DNA of 64,000 nucleotides from Tritrichomonas musculus (GCA_039105265.1 JAPFFF010000010.1:3100001-3164000); one strand, 5' to 3'. Shown: positions 28,738-39,034, counted from the stretch's first letter. The notes: generated from the sequence alone by a model not told the origin. A program made the numbers and translations.

Positions 28738-31700
28738 AGAGGTATTCCAACGAAAGCAAATAAACGGTCGTCTTAAGAAAAAGTATTATTAAAAAGCAAG
28801 AATATCTTTATAATAATTGGACTAATATTAAATTTTTTATTTTATATGAGTATAATTAATTATTTATAAACAATATTTATGTTAAAAATAATACTTTTTT
28901 CTAGAATTAAATAGATTGTTAAATATCCAAGAGGTTGGAGTAAGTACACATTTTTCTCTAATTGGATGCAAATATGAATTGATAAAGCAATAGCATATTT
29001 CATTTTTTTTAAAAAAATTGCAATTTTGAGCTTAATTCTTTGGTCCAAAAGAAAAATCAGATATTTTGGGGAATTAAATTTCATATAGAAATATTTTGAC
29101 AATTGATTCGAATTTAATATAATTTTTTTATCTTAAGAGTAAATTATTTTTTTAAAATAATTTTTTTTTGCTGAGATATTGTAAGATAAATATTCTAGAT
29201 TATTTGAATTGAATAAAAACAAAATTGAATTAGAGTATTTGAATTATTAAATGCACTAATCAATACTTTGATTACCAATTTCAATATTTCAGATACTCTC
29301 ATTCAATAATATTCGCACCCACCATTTTTAATTTAATTTTTGAATGAATTAATCGTAAAAAGTTGTTATTAAAAATATGAATATATTATTGGAGCATAGT
29401 TTACAAATAAATATTTATTCATAAAAAATAAATATATAAAAGGAAATTAATAAATGAATAGATATTTGAACTGTAAATTTTAAAAATAAAAAGATATTGC
29501 CATAATTTATTATTTGTTTTTCATATAACATTACATTCATTCGATCATTTTTTACAATTATTTTTTTCTTTTGCGATTATTATTACAAATAAAAATGACA
29601 AAGACAGAAACTTCAAACCATTTATTGTTTATTACAAATATTAATTACGACCAAAAAGTTGATATGTTTTATAGTTACCTATCAAATTTCGGACAAATTT
29701 CTATTTATCAGCATTTAATTAACAAGGGATCATGTTTCGTATGTTATTATGACTTTAGATGCGCTAAAAAAGCTTTTGATGAAATTTGTTTAAGATATCA
29801 AAGATTAATGCCACAATACGCTTGGACAGATATTTTTCCAATTGAAGATATATCTTCTTCCTTACTGATTTCTAATAAAAATGGAGATGTTATAAATGTT
29901 ACTAATGTTTTTAATATTTTTCAAAAATTTGGCGAAATATCTTCATTCAATTTAAGCGATAATAAATTATTTATTAAAATTCAATATTTTGATACAAGAT
30001 CTTCAAGTAAAGCTAAGAACAATACTTTAGAAAAATACAATATAATTATTATTAAACCATCTGATAATCCAAATGGTTTTTCTTATTCTCAAAACACGTT
30101 ATCAATTTTAAATTATGAAAAATTATTTCAATTTGAAAAGCAAAAAAATTTTGAAATAACATCTTCTAATCAAGATTTGTTAACAATTAATCAAAAACTA
30201 GAAAATGAAATTTCTTTTTTAAAAGAAAAAATTGAAGAGCAAAAACAATCAATAAACAGCAAAAAAGAGTATAATTTACTAAAAAAAATTGAATATGAGC
30301 ATAAATATAGCAATGCAATTAGGACTTTGAAATCCTTTCAAAAAAGTGACAAAGGAAAAAAAAAATGTTTAAATAGCAATGATATAAATGATGAGCTGAG
30401 TAGAGAAAGATACAGAAGTGAAGAACACATAAATGACGTTGTGCCAAATGACTTTATGTCAAATGAAGTTATTTTATCAGAATTGAATGAGCTCTCAAAA
30501 ATTGAACCAAATTTAAGACGTTATTCAGAAAATATTTACGACTATGCATTATCATTATACTTATATTCGGCCAAATGTTATCGTTTCATACTTCAAACAT
30601 TTCCATTTCCGTGTGTTTCATCTCTATACAATCATTTTGCAGTTGAAATGAATATGCATAAAAATTATATTTGCTCAAAAAGATATGCCAAATTTTTAAT
30701 TGAATCTTATAAAGAAATATTTAATATAGAAGATGAGTTTCCTATTATTATTGGAGGCGACGCAACGGTGGCTTCAGCAAATCCAATGTATAGATCAGTA
30801 GCAGCAGATCGTCATGTTTATTTGTATCAAATGCAAGTTCTTTTTCCAAGTATTCCAGTGTTACCTCTCTATCTGAAATTGCATACAAAATCAAATTTTA
30901 CAGTAGAAAACTTGACAGATATGAAGTATTTACAATTAATCATTGAAGAATTAAATCTCATATGCCTTGCTTTTTCCACTGATGGGGACTCTGGAACTGA
31001 TGGATATCACAAGGATGTATTTGATAGTTATGAAGTATTGACAAATGAAGAAAATGAATTAATAGCTGAGCCTCGTCCCGGACATCCAATATTGGATCTA
31101 AGTCATCTTTTAAAAACACAGCGTGCACGCTTTTTCAGACAGGATTTGGCCTTATCGCCAAATTCACCTGTATTCAAAATTAAATTAATTCAAAAATTGG
31201 TTAAAAGAGGTCGTTGTTTCACCGAAATGAATGAAGCAATAAGATTTGTTGATGAGTATGCTTTCGACTTCTTCTCACCATTATCTTTATTGGAGGTTAT
31301 TCACATTGCACAGATAATAACCTTTGGTTATTATCTATTACCTTTCACTCTCTGGCAAAGTGCAATCAGATATAGAAATCTTTCAAATAAGCAAAGAATC
31401 CAAATACTTACTTTAACATTCCTTATTTTTAAATATGAATATGAAAATTTTCATACAAAAGATCGGGAATCTCATTTTTATGAGGAAAACGTTCAAAATT
31501 GCAACATATTGTCATTTTGGACTAAAATGTCACTTATAAAATATATGAATACATTAATAGTTGACATTTACGCTATAAAAAAATATGGTGTTAAGTATTT
31601 AATTGCCACTAATAGACTTGGAAATTATACTGTTGAAAAAACTTTTGGTAATACTCGTTCATATATGAACAATGACATCGATGAAACGCTTTTTACCAAT

Positions 31701-32293
31701 GTTCTTGTCCATGATGTTCTTCGCAAAGAGGTAAACGAAATACTTGAATTAAAAAACACAGCGAAACATCCAAATGAAAAAGGTGGAGTCATAATTTCAC
31801 AATCAACGATAGAAACTTTCAGTTTTGATTCAAAAGAAGTCGAAAAAGAAATACAATACCTTAGAAATGCTGCACATTCTTCCGATTTTGTTCTCAGTTT
31901 AAATGATATACCAAATCTAAAAACATTGATGATAGATCTTTCCAAAGATCCAAATGCAAAAGACTTAATACCAAATAATCAATCACCAACAGCTTCAAAG
32001 CAAATTCTTATGAGATGGGATATTCCTATTAATACTTATTAAATAAATTATAATATTAATATTGATTTTATTAATTATTAAACAAAATATTTTTATTTTT
32101 TTTTCAAAAGTATAGAAAAAAAATATAAACTATTCAAAAAAATATTTGGCTCTGAAATATTAAAACATATTTATCTTATTTAAAAATGTATAAAAAAGCT
32201 AGTGCTTTTTAAATAAAATATTACATTGGTAATTAATTATTATTATAATACCTAAAATGCTTTTTAATCAGTATTCATAGCTGGAATACCTCT
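28738..32293 (+). mobile_element. complete P-element-like DNA transposon, 3556 bp, inserted in tRNA-Glu
   Basis: 12-bp perfect terminal inverted repeats AGAGGTATTCCA (28738-28749, and reverse-complemented at 32282-32293), 8-bp target duplication ATCCTAAC, and one uninterrupted transposase gene (29595-32042). P and hAT elements both make 8-bp duplications; the transposase text favours P. The intact ORF, perfect TIRs and perfect TSD indicate a young and possibly active copy. The ~850 bp before the ORF and ~250 bp after it are AT-rich and non-coding. Confidence 0.85.
29595..32042 (+). CDS. transposase with N-terminal Mei2-like RRM pair (P-superfamily-like)
   Basis: 815 residues from the ATG at 29595; the frame is open slightly further upstream but without an ATG. 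RRM1 is at ~10-70 with RNP2 LLFITNI and RNP1 KGSCFVCYYD, then YYDFRCAKKAF, very like the first RRM of Mei2 proteins. A degenerate second RRM covers ~85-150 (LLISN, GEISSFNL, IQYFDTR). A charged coiled coil follows (~185-240). The catalytic part starts with YALSLYLYSAKCYRFILQTF, resembling the P/THAP9 pre-catalytic motif. Acidic candidates are D in GGDATVAS (~388), D in STDGDSGTDG (~462) and E in VEKTFGNTR (~680). No THAP zinc finger is present; the RRMs occupy its place. It likely catalyses cut-and-paste transposition. TCATT at ~29545 may be the Inr. Confidence 0.7.
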   Translation: MTKTETSNHLLFITNINYDQKVDMFYSYLSNFGQISIYQHLINKGSCFVCYYDFRCAKKAFDEICLRYQRLMPQYAWTDIFPIEDISSSLLISNKNGDVINVTNVFNIFQKFGEISSFNLSDNKLFIKIQYFDTRSSSKAKNNTLEKYNIIIIKPSDNPNGFSYSQNTLSILNYEKLFQFEKQKNFEITSSNQDLLTINQKLENEISFLKEKIEEQKQSINSKKEYNLLKKIEYEHKYSNAIRTLKSFQKSDKGKKKCLNSNDINDELSRERYRSEEHINDVVPNDFMSNEVILSELNELSKIEPNLRRYSENIYDYALSLYLYSAKCYRFILQTFPFPCVSSLYNHFAVEMNMHKNYICSKRYAKFLIESYKEIFNIEDEFPIIIGGDATVASANPMYRSVAADRHVYLYQMQVLFPSIPVLPLYLKLHTKSNFTVENLTDMKYLQLIIEELNLICLAFSTDGDSGTDGYHKDVFDSYEVLTNEENELIAEPRPGHPILDLSHLLKTQRARFFRQDLALSPNSPVFKIKLIQKLVKRGRCFTEMNEAIRFVDEYAFDFFSPLSLLEVIHIAQIITFGYYLLPFTLWQSAIRYRNLSNKQRIQILTLTFLIFKYEYENFHTKDRESHFYEENVQNCNILSFWTKMSLIKYMNTLIVDIYAIKKYGVKYLIATNRLGNYTVEKTFGNTRSYMNNDIDETLFTNVLVHDVLRKEVNEILELKNTAKHPNEKGGVIISQSTIETFSFDSKEVEKEIQYLRNAAHSSDFVLSLNDIPNLKTLMIDLSKDPNAKDLIPNNQSPTASKQILMRWDIPINTY

Positions 32294-32318
32294 ATCCTAA
32301 CCGCTGAACGATGTCGGA
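32294..32318 (-). pseudogene. 5' part of tRNA-Glu (UUC), split by a transposon
   Basis: On the minus strand it starts with the acceptor strand TCCGACA at 32318-32312 and continues through the D arm to the target duplication 32301-32294 (ATCCTAAC on plus). It joins the 3' part at 28684-28737 across the 3556-bp insertion. Confidence 0.9.
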
Positions 32319-32652
32319 TATCCAAAAGGACAAATTAGAATTGCAATATGATTTTTTGAAAATCATCACTTGACAAAAAGTATTAAATAATACAAGAAAA
32401 TACATAAAAAATAAAATTACATTAAATTAATTATAATTTAAAACTAAATATGGCCGCAAACTTGAAATTTTAAAGGATTTTACTTGTTGATACATTATTT
32501 TCTTCATTTTTTGTAAAATATTGATTAAACTCAAAAAGAACGTAAAATATATCTTGTATTTATGATAATATCAAGAAAAAACCATTGACACCCTAAGATA
32601 TTCATTTTTATTAATTTAACGTGTTGACACGTTAAAAATTTTTTATCTCGAA
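32319..32652. other. intergenic region upstream of the phosphodiesterase gene
   Basis: AT-rich, with a palindrome near the start codon (separate entry). No other feature recognised. Confidence 0.55.
32615..32636. promoter_or_regulatory. palindrome upstream of the PDE start
   Basis: TTTAACGTGT, two-base spacer TG, then ACACGTTTAA-type complement (ACACGTTAAA): a perfect 10-bp inverted repeat 16 bp before the ATG at 32653. It could bind a dimeric or Myb-type factor. No standard Inr is seen at this gene. Confidence 0.45.
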
Positions 32653-35600
32653 ATGAATTCCCCAGACTTTAGAACACAAACTTCGCCATATCAAATCAAA
32701 AACAGAACAAAAAGCGAGATTTTTATTGTAAAACCAAATCAGCAAGGAAAAAATATTCAAATTAGGACTCAGCATTCTCCAATGCAACAACACACCAAAA
32801 GATCACAGACATCATTAATTGTAATTAACAAAGATTCATCACCTACAGCTAGTTATAGATCGTCACTTACACGGGATCAACTTCGATTAGTAAATGAAGA
32901 TTTATTTGATCAGTTTATGGAAAATTCAATTAATAAGCCTTTAAATCAAGCTTTTGAATCAATTGCTAAGCAAATGTTCCAATGCGATAAATGTATATTA
33001 TGGATTGATATACCTGATGAAAAATATCTATATTCACCGACATACAATTTGAAAGCAGGATATGATAACACATTGCCAGGTTTTATTTTCAGAACAAAAA
33101 GTCTTATTCAAGTTAGAGATCCTAGTAACGCACCAAATGGATTTAAATCAGATATGAAATTAGTTCCACCGAAATCGCCACAACTTTTTTTTGCACTTAC
33201 ATCAAATGATATTTCACGTGCTGTTGTTCAAGTCATTCAAAAACCTAATGCGCCTTGTTTTACACGAACAGATAATGAAACTGCCAATCTTATCATCTCC
33301 AAATTTTCAATTTACGGGAATTCAATTTTTACATCGCGAAACGTCTCAGAAATAGCCCAAAATTTATACTCAAGCAACCTGACTCAAATCAATCCAATAG
33401 ATATAATCATCAAGCATTTTGGTTGTGATATATGTGAATTATGGAAATTTGACACAGTCAGAAATTTAGGACAAAGGGTCATCGATGTAGCACAAAAACA
33501 TCCACCGATAAACATTGAAAACTGCGGAATTGTTGGAAATTCAATTTTAAATAATCGACCAATTAACCTCTCAAATGCTACTGAAGACAAAAGTTATCAA
33601 TCCAGCGTTGACGGGAAAGTTCATGGTCCAGTGCTGGTTGTTACAACGGATCCTGGTGCAAGAGACATATGGGCCATTGTGCTGCGGGGGCGCAAGACTC
33701 GTTTCAGTGCCACAGAAGAAGTTCAACTTCGGTCACTTCTTCCTTTTATCGTTGGCACTTTTGTGGGATTCAATTCAAATGACGAGCAGTCGACTTTTAC
33801 GCAGCAATTGTCAGAACTGCTTAAAACCGCCGAAACACTTACAAGTAAAGTTTCAAATGCGAACTTTTTCAGAGTAATTCAGGAGGAGACGATCAAAACA
33901 ATTGAATGCCAATATTGCCTCCTTTTCCTCCTTTCAGACGATAAGAAATTGATAATTGGCCACTATAAAAATAAGCTGATAAAAAGATTTACTTTTGGAA
34001 AGGGAATTTGTAGCTACGTCATTCAAACCGGCCAAACCGTCTCACTTTTAAATCCAACAGAGTTTGACCATTTTGACTCACAAATTGATTCAGAGAATTT
34101 TTCGGTTAACAACGTCGCACCTACGTCGATTCTATCGGCGCCAATTCGCAACATTAAAGGCGAAATAATTGGCTGCTTGGAATTGCTCTCAAAAAGTGGA
34201 GACGATAGATTCACAGAAAATGATCAAAAGGTTCTATCGGCTCTAAACGTCTTTGTTGGAATTTGTATTGAAAACACCAGGAATTACACGCAGGCTGCCA
34301 ACCTGTCAAAGAAGCTTCGTGCCTTCATGGAGATGCTTCTTCACACGAACAAAGAGAGCGATCTTCTTCCACTTCTCGAGGACATTTTGGACACTTCCAA
34401 AGAATTCATGCATGCACAAAGAGTGTCCTTTTTCATTTCTGACGGCACCCAATTATCACTTTTTCTGAACGTTGGTGAATCGAACAAGTATGGCACTGTT
34501 TTTTCCGACATTGCGAAAGAAAAAAGAGAAATGACAACTTTTTCTGAAGACCAAATTATTGACCTTATGAAGGTTGATTCAAAAAGTGGAGAAACCGAAA
34601 ACCGCCAGCAAAATTCTGACAAAAAGTTTTCGAAAATTTCCCAGATTTTCTCAGAAAATAACGAGTTCGATTCTTCAATTGTTGAGGAGAAGAACGAGTC
34701 ACTGTGCTGCATTCCGCTCTTCAACCACGAAGGCTCTGTTGTCGGCGTCCTTGAGACAATGTTTACTGACATCTTCTTGGATGAAAATATCGAACTGATT
34801 GACTCTTTTGCGTCCATTGCATCGCTCTCTCTCGATCGTCTCAATTTGAAGCAGATGGCGCCACTTGGCTACGGTCCTCTTGATGTCAACGACTGGCTTA
34901 GCGAAGAGGAGAAGACGTCAACGACAGAAGTTCCATTGAAATTTTCAATGGAGGACAATATTTTCACCTCTTCTTTTGAAATTGAGAAGTACGATGGAAT
35001 CGAACTTTTCAAAATAATTTTTCAAATTTTTCACAAATTTGAGCTTTTGAAAACTTTTCATATAACAAATCAGGTCCTCTTTAATTTCATCGACACTGTT
35101 CGAAACAAGTGCAGCAAGACACCGCAGCACAATTGGAACCATGCAGTCGACACCCTTCAATTTGTCGCATCACAAATAATTGAAGGAAAATTAATTGAAA
35201 ATTCAAAAATTGGCCATTTTGAACAGTTGGCACTTTTTGTATCGTCCCTTGTTCATGACGTTGATCATCAATGGTTCAGAGATGAAGAAAGCAACGAAGA
35301 CTCCAAAAATGATGACAGTGACGATGATTTTGATTTTGAATTCGAATTTGGTCAGACATCAGATGAGAGCCAAATTTCAATTCCTCTCAATATTCTGATG
35401 AAGAAACAAAGCTTGCTTGAAACGCATCATGTTGAAGCTGCTATTGACATTATCACATCTAAACCCGAGGCCAACATTTTTTCAAATTTAAACGATCAAG
35501 ATTATGATGAAATATGGTCAATTTTAATTGAATTGATATTGGCAACAGACATGCGAAAACACTTCAAAATCGTCCAGAAATTGAAGGCTTCTTTAAATAG

Positions 35601-35985
35601 TGATAATTTTAACCCAATGACAGATAATAATGATCGTTTATTACTTATGAAATGTTTGCTCAAAACAGCTGATTTGTCTAAAATTGTGCGACCATTTAAC
35701 GATTCAAAAAATTGTTTGGCTAATTGGAATGTAAGTATTGCTGAGGAGTTCTTCAGGCAGGCAGACTTAGATGAAACACAGGGAATGGTTTTCATTTCAA
35801 GTAATAAGGATTATACTCACTTAGACAAAGATGCTTCTCTATTTGGATTTTTCAATTCTGTTTGCATACCTCTTTTCCAGGTCGTATCTGTAGCAGTTCC
35901 ACTTTTAAAAGAAAATGCCAATACACTTAAAGATAATATACAAAAATGGGCAAAAAAGACGGGAAGAGTAATACCAAATTTTTAA
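32653..35985 (+). CDS. multi-GAF class I cyclic nucleotide phosphodiesterase
   Basis: 1110 residues. A Ser/Thr/Gln-rich N-terminus is followed by about four GAF domains (roughly 85-220, 235-365, 390-535, 570-735) and a C-terminal PDEase_I domain (~800-1100). Metal-site signatures are HNWNHAVD near 824, HDVDH near 868, ETHH near 923 and the distal Asp in KTADLSK near 1005, so hydrolysis of cAMP and/or cGMP is expected. After HDVDH the usual G.NN.F loop is replaced by a ~45-residue acidic insert (NDDSDDDFDFEFEF). GAF domains usually bind cyclic nucleotides and regulate the enzyme. The middle of the gene is visibly more GC-rich than its neighbours. No membrane segments; cytosolic. Confidence 0.85.
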   Translation: MNSPDFRTQTSPYQIKNRTKSEIFIVKPNQQGKNIQIRTQHSPMQQHTKRSQTSLIVINKDSSPTASYRSSLTRDQLRLVNEDLFDQFMENSINKPLNQAFESIAKQMFQCDKCILWIDIPDEKYLYSPTYNLKAGYDNTLPGFIFRTKSLIQVRDPSNAPNGFKSDMKLVPPKSPQLFFALTSNDISRAVVQVIQKPNAPCFTRTDNETANLIISKFSIYGNSIFTSRNVSEIAQNLYSSNLTQINPIDIIIKHFGCDICELWKFDTVRNLGQRVIDVAQKHPPINIENCGIVGNSILNNRPINLSNATEDKSYQSSVDGKVHGPVLVVTTDPGARDIWAIVLRGRKTRFSATEEVQLRSLLPFIVGTFVGFNSNDEQSTFTQQLSELLKTAETLTSKVSNANFFRVIQEETIKTIECQYCLLFLLSDDKKLIIGHYKNKLIKRFTFGKGICSYVIQTGQTVSLLNPTEFDHFDSQIDSENFSVNNVAPTSILSAPIRNIKGEIIGCLELLSKSGDDRFTENDQKVLSALNVFVGICIENTRNYTQAANLSKKLRAFMEMLLHTNKESDLLPLLEDILDTSKEFMHAQRVSFFISDGTQLSLFLNVGESNKYGTVFSDIAKEKREMTTFSEDQIIDLMKVDSKSGETENRQQNSDKKFSKISQIFSENNEFDSSIVEEKNESLCCIPLFNHEGSVVGVLETMFTDIFLDENIELIDSFASIASLSLDRLNLKQMAPLGYGPLDVNDWLSEEEKTSTTEVPLKFSMEDNIFTSSFEIEKYDGIELFKIIFQIFHKFELLKTFHITNQVLFNFIDTVRNKCSKTPQHNWNHAVDTLQFVASQIIEGKLIENSKIGHFEQLALFVSSLVHDVDHQWFRDEESNEDSKNDDSDDDFDFEFEFGQTSDESQISIPLNILMKKQSLLETHHVEAAIDIITSKPEANIFSNLNDQDYDEIWSILIELILATDMRKHFKIVQKLKASLNSDNFNPMTDNNDRLLLMKCLLKTADLSKIVRPFNDSKNCLANWNVSIAEEFFRQADLDETQGMVFISSNKDYTHLDKDASLFGFFNSVCIPLFQVVSVAVPLLKENANTLKDNIQKWAKKTGRVIPNF

Positions 35986-36391
35986 TTTTGTTTTTATGTT
36001 TATATTATTAAACTGTAAGTAAATTATTTAAATTATTTTTATATTTTTAGTCCAATCTTCACGCTTTCAACACCAAAATATCTATTTTGAAAGATGAAAA
36101 GTATATTTATATTAAGATACAGATATTTATATTTGGGAAGTGTTCTTTATTTGACCATCAAAAATTGTTCTGTTTATATTTACAATTTTATGACTAATTC
36201 ATCAGCACGAATAATCAAACTTAATGGAAGTTTCTACATCCATCCAAAAGGATTCATAATTTATTTATTAATTAATTATAATAAATCAAAAAATCATTAA
36301 ATAGAGGCTTTTATAGTCAAAATTGATCCATAAAGCATACTTTACACTGTGACCAAAAATTAGATATTCAAAATTCCTGAAATTTTAAATT
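35986..36391. other. intergenic, no gene seen
   Basis: AT-rich. A 68-codon open frame at 36094-36300 has no recognisable domain or promoter and is not called. Confidence 0.5.
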
Positions 36392-39034
36392 TTATTTACA
36401 AAAAATGTGTTTTAATTTCTGAGGAAACATTATGAATACTGCTGAAGTGTCTCTCCAAGTATCTTCCATGATAAAAGTAATTTTTGAATTTTCTGAAAAT
36501 TCAAAAATATGAAGTTTGTCGCATCGATAAAAAGCGGTTTCATCGACTTTTACCACAGATTTTGGTATGCAGAAGCTTTTTAATGCAGTGTTTGAGAAAG
36601 AATATCTGCCTATTTCAATCAGTTCTGACTCTTCTTCAAATTCAACTGTTTCAAGCTCTATACAATACTGAAATGAAAAACAATCAATATGAGTAACTTT
36701 TCGTGGGATTAAAAACCTTTGAAATCTATTTGATGAGAATGCAGCTTTACCAATTATCTGTAGTTGGCTGTTCTTTTCAAATTCGATTGTGTGGAGGTCT
36801 TTGCAATCTTGAAATGAAAATGATGAAATTTTCGTTATATAAAACGGAACTTTAACTTCGGAAACATTTCGATTTGCAAATTCAATGACATCATAAATGT
36901 CACTTTTCTTGTCTGTTTTACTCAACAAAAATGAATCATCAAGCAATTTCAAATATTTGTTCTTTGGACTGACTGAAACTTTCTTTAATTTTTCTGTTCC
37001 ATTGCACCATCCTTCTTCCAACTCAATCAGATTTGAAGGGAATGAAATGCTCTCCAGAGATGAGAAAACAAAAGCACTTTCTCCGATTTTTTCTAATTCA
37101 GAATCTTCAGTAAATTCAATTTCTTTCAGTTTTAAACAAAAATGGAAGACTGAACTTCCAATTATTTTCAAATGTGAAGGAATAAAAAATTTTTCAATCG
37201 GACAGAAAGCAAATGCTAACTTTTCAATTATCTCTAACTCTGAATCTTTTGAAATTTCAACATTAACCAGATTTTTACAGTTGTCAAATGCATTTGCATC
37301 AATTATTTTAATAAACGAAGGTATTTTAACATTTGTTACATTACGACAAGCAAAATGAATAATGTCATAATTTTTGCTGTTATAATCTGACTTCCCAATT
37401 ATCAATGAATCATCATAACATAAAATAAATTGTTGTTTAGTTTGAATGATTTGGATTTCATTCAGATTGGTCAACTCTTTACACCACTGTTTATTCAGAC
37501 GTGCATTTGAAGGTATTGTGATGCTTTGAATAGATGAGTTACAAAATGCGCATGTATCAATAAAAATCATTTCTGATTTCTCTGATAAATTGACTGATAT
37601 GAGCTCATAGCAATTATGAAAGCAATATTGCCCGATTCGTGTGACACTTGGTGGAATTGAAATACTATAAATTGACGTCTCACAAAAAGCTTCATCATCA
37701 ATCAAAATTAATTCTGACTGATCGCAAAATTCAACTTTTTTCAGTAAACTACATTGGTAGAATGCGTTCTTACTAATTTTGTATACAAGTCTTGGAATTT
37801 TGATGTATTCAAAGCTGCAAGAAGAGAATGCGAAGCTTTCAATTATTCTCAATTTGGAATCTTTTTCAAATCTAACTTTGAAAAGTTCTATGCAGTTAAA
37901 AAATGACTTTTTATCAATTATTTGTACTTGTGAAGGAATTGTAATTGAATATAATGAACTTTGTGAAAAAGCATATTTTCCAATAGATTGCAGTTTGCTC
38001 TCCTTTTCAAATTCAATTGTGTGAAGGTTTTTACAATCTTGAAATGAAAATGATGAAATTTTCTTGATAAAAAAAGGAATTTTTACTTTGGAAATATTTC
38101 GATTTGCATATTCAATGACATCATAAAAGACACTTTTCTTGTCTGTTTTACTCATCAAAAGTTGATTGTTAATTAAAACTAAATATTTGTTCTTTGGATT
38201 GACTGAAACATCATTTAAAAATCTCGTTGCATTGCACCATCCTTCTTCCAAGTTGATCAAATTTGCTGGAAATGAAATTTTTTCTAAATGAGAATAGCGA
38301 AATGAATTCTTTTCAATTGTTTGTAATTCTGAATCTTCTGAGAAAGTAATTGTTTTAAGATTGTATGTGCTTTGAAATGAATCTTCCAGGATTTTTGTGA
38401 TTAAAAATTCATTTCCTTTGTATTTGATTGATTTTGGAATCAAAATTTCGTCTTTCTCAGAAATGCATTGATAAACACTGGCAGTTTTATCATCTTCATT
38501 TATGATATATGAAATCCCATCATGTTCAACTTTTTTGCATGTTAGAAAATAAACTTGTTTCTCATCTTCTTCACAACAATTTAGGAATAAATCTTTCTTT
38601 ATTTCCAAGAATTTGGAATACGAATCAATTCTGCTTTTTTTAAATAAAATTGAAATAATTTCTTGATATTTTTGTGTTTTGGTCTTAAAGTTGGTAATTG
38701 CTTCTTTATATTGACTATTTAAAGTATCTATTCTGCTAATTTTAGAATTTTTGCAAAAAATTTGAAGAATATCTTTCATTTTATCAAATTCTTGACTTAG
38801 TAAATAAAATTGATAATAGTTATGGAAATTTATATCTGGAATAGTATTGTTAAGCCAATGGTCAATAAAAGAATGGAATACATCTTCATCAACGCTAGAT
38901 TGAATAACATATTGCTTTTTTGTCATTAAGATATTATATATTTTTGGGTCAATATTAATTAAAGAACTGAAATTTGATGGAATAGTATAAATTTTTGATT
39001 TTAAAATAAGTTGCAAATTATCATTTCTTATCAT
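36392..39034 (-). CDS. BTB-like domain plus BspA-type LRR protein
   Basis: 880 residues. Residues 1-~130 are the trichomonad BTB-like domain (FHSFIDHWLNNTIPDINFHNYYQFYLLSQEFD), also seen at the front of the locus 15940-18066. From ~165 to the end are BspA-type LRR_5 repeats (IIGKYAFS, FEYIKIPRLV, CSLLKKVEF, SELILIDDEAF), about 25 in number, with island regions where WC..TRFLN replaces a repeat (~270-300, ~525-560, ~690-720). The islands near 270 and 690 are nearly duplicates (EEGWCN, VSPKNKYL, SKTDKKS), pointing to an internal block duplication of about 420 residues. No signal peptide or transmembrane segment, unlike surface BspA proteins, so probably cytoplasmic. Confidence 0.85.
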   Translation of the reverse strand: MIRNDNLQLILKSKIYTIPSNFSSLINIDPKIYNILMTKKQYVIQSSVDEDVFHSFIDHWLNNTIPDINFHNYYQFYLLSQEFDKMKDILQIFCKNSKISRIDTLNSQYKEAITNFKTKTQKYQEIISILFKKSRIDSYSKFLEIKKDLFLNCCEEDEKQVYFLTCKKVEHDGISYIINEDDKTASVYQCISEKDEILIPKSIKYKGNEFLITKILEDSFQSTYNLKTITFSEDSELQTIEKNSFRYSHLEKISFPANLINLEEGWCNATRFLNDVSVNPKNKYLVLINNQLLMSKTDKKSVFYDVIEYANRNISKVKIPFFIKKISSFSFQDCKNLHTIEFEKESKLQSIGKYAFSQSSLYSITIPSQVQIIDKKSFFNCIELFKVRFEKDSKLRIIESFAFSSCSFEYIKIPRLVYKISKNAFYQCSLLKKVEFCDQSELILIDDEAFCETSIYSISIPPSVTRIGQYCFHNCYELISVNLSEKSEMIFIDTCAFCNSSIQSITIPSNARLNKQWCKELTNLNEIQIIQTKQQFILCYDDSLIIGKSDYNSKNYDIIHFACRNVTNVKIPSFIKIIDANAFDNCKNLVNVEISKDSELEIIEKLAFAFCPIEKFFIPSHLKIIGSSVFHFCLKLKEIEFTEDSELEKIGESAFVFSSLESISFPSNLIELEEGWCNGTEKLKKVSVSPKNKYLKLLDDSFLLSKTDKKSDIYDVIEFANRNVSEVKVPFYITKISSFSFQDCKDLHTIEFEKNSQLQIIGKAAFSSNRFQRFLIPRKVTHIDCFSFQYCIELETVEFEEESELIEIGRYSFSNTALKSFCIPKSVVKVDETAFYRCDKLHIFEFSENSKITFIMEDTWRDTSAVFIMFPQKLKHIFCK

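Noticed and set aside
28684-28760. Functional tRNA-Glu at this site
   Set aside because: The 5' acceptor strand is missing; it lies beyond the transposon at 32312-32318.
29571-29594. Upstream start of the transposase at 29571
   Set aside because: The codon is TTG; the first ATG in frame is at 29595.
36094-36300. 68-codon ORF as a gene
   Set aside because: No promoter motif, no recognisable domain, composition like the surrounding spacer.
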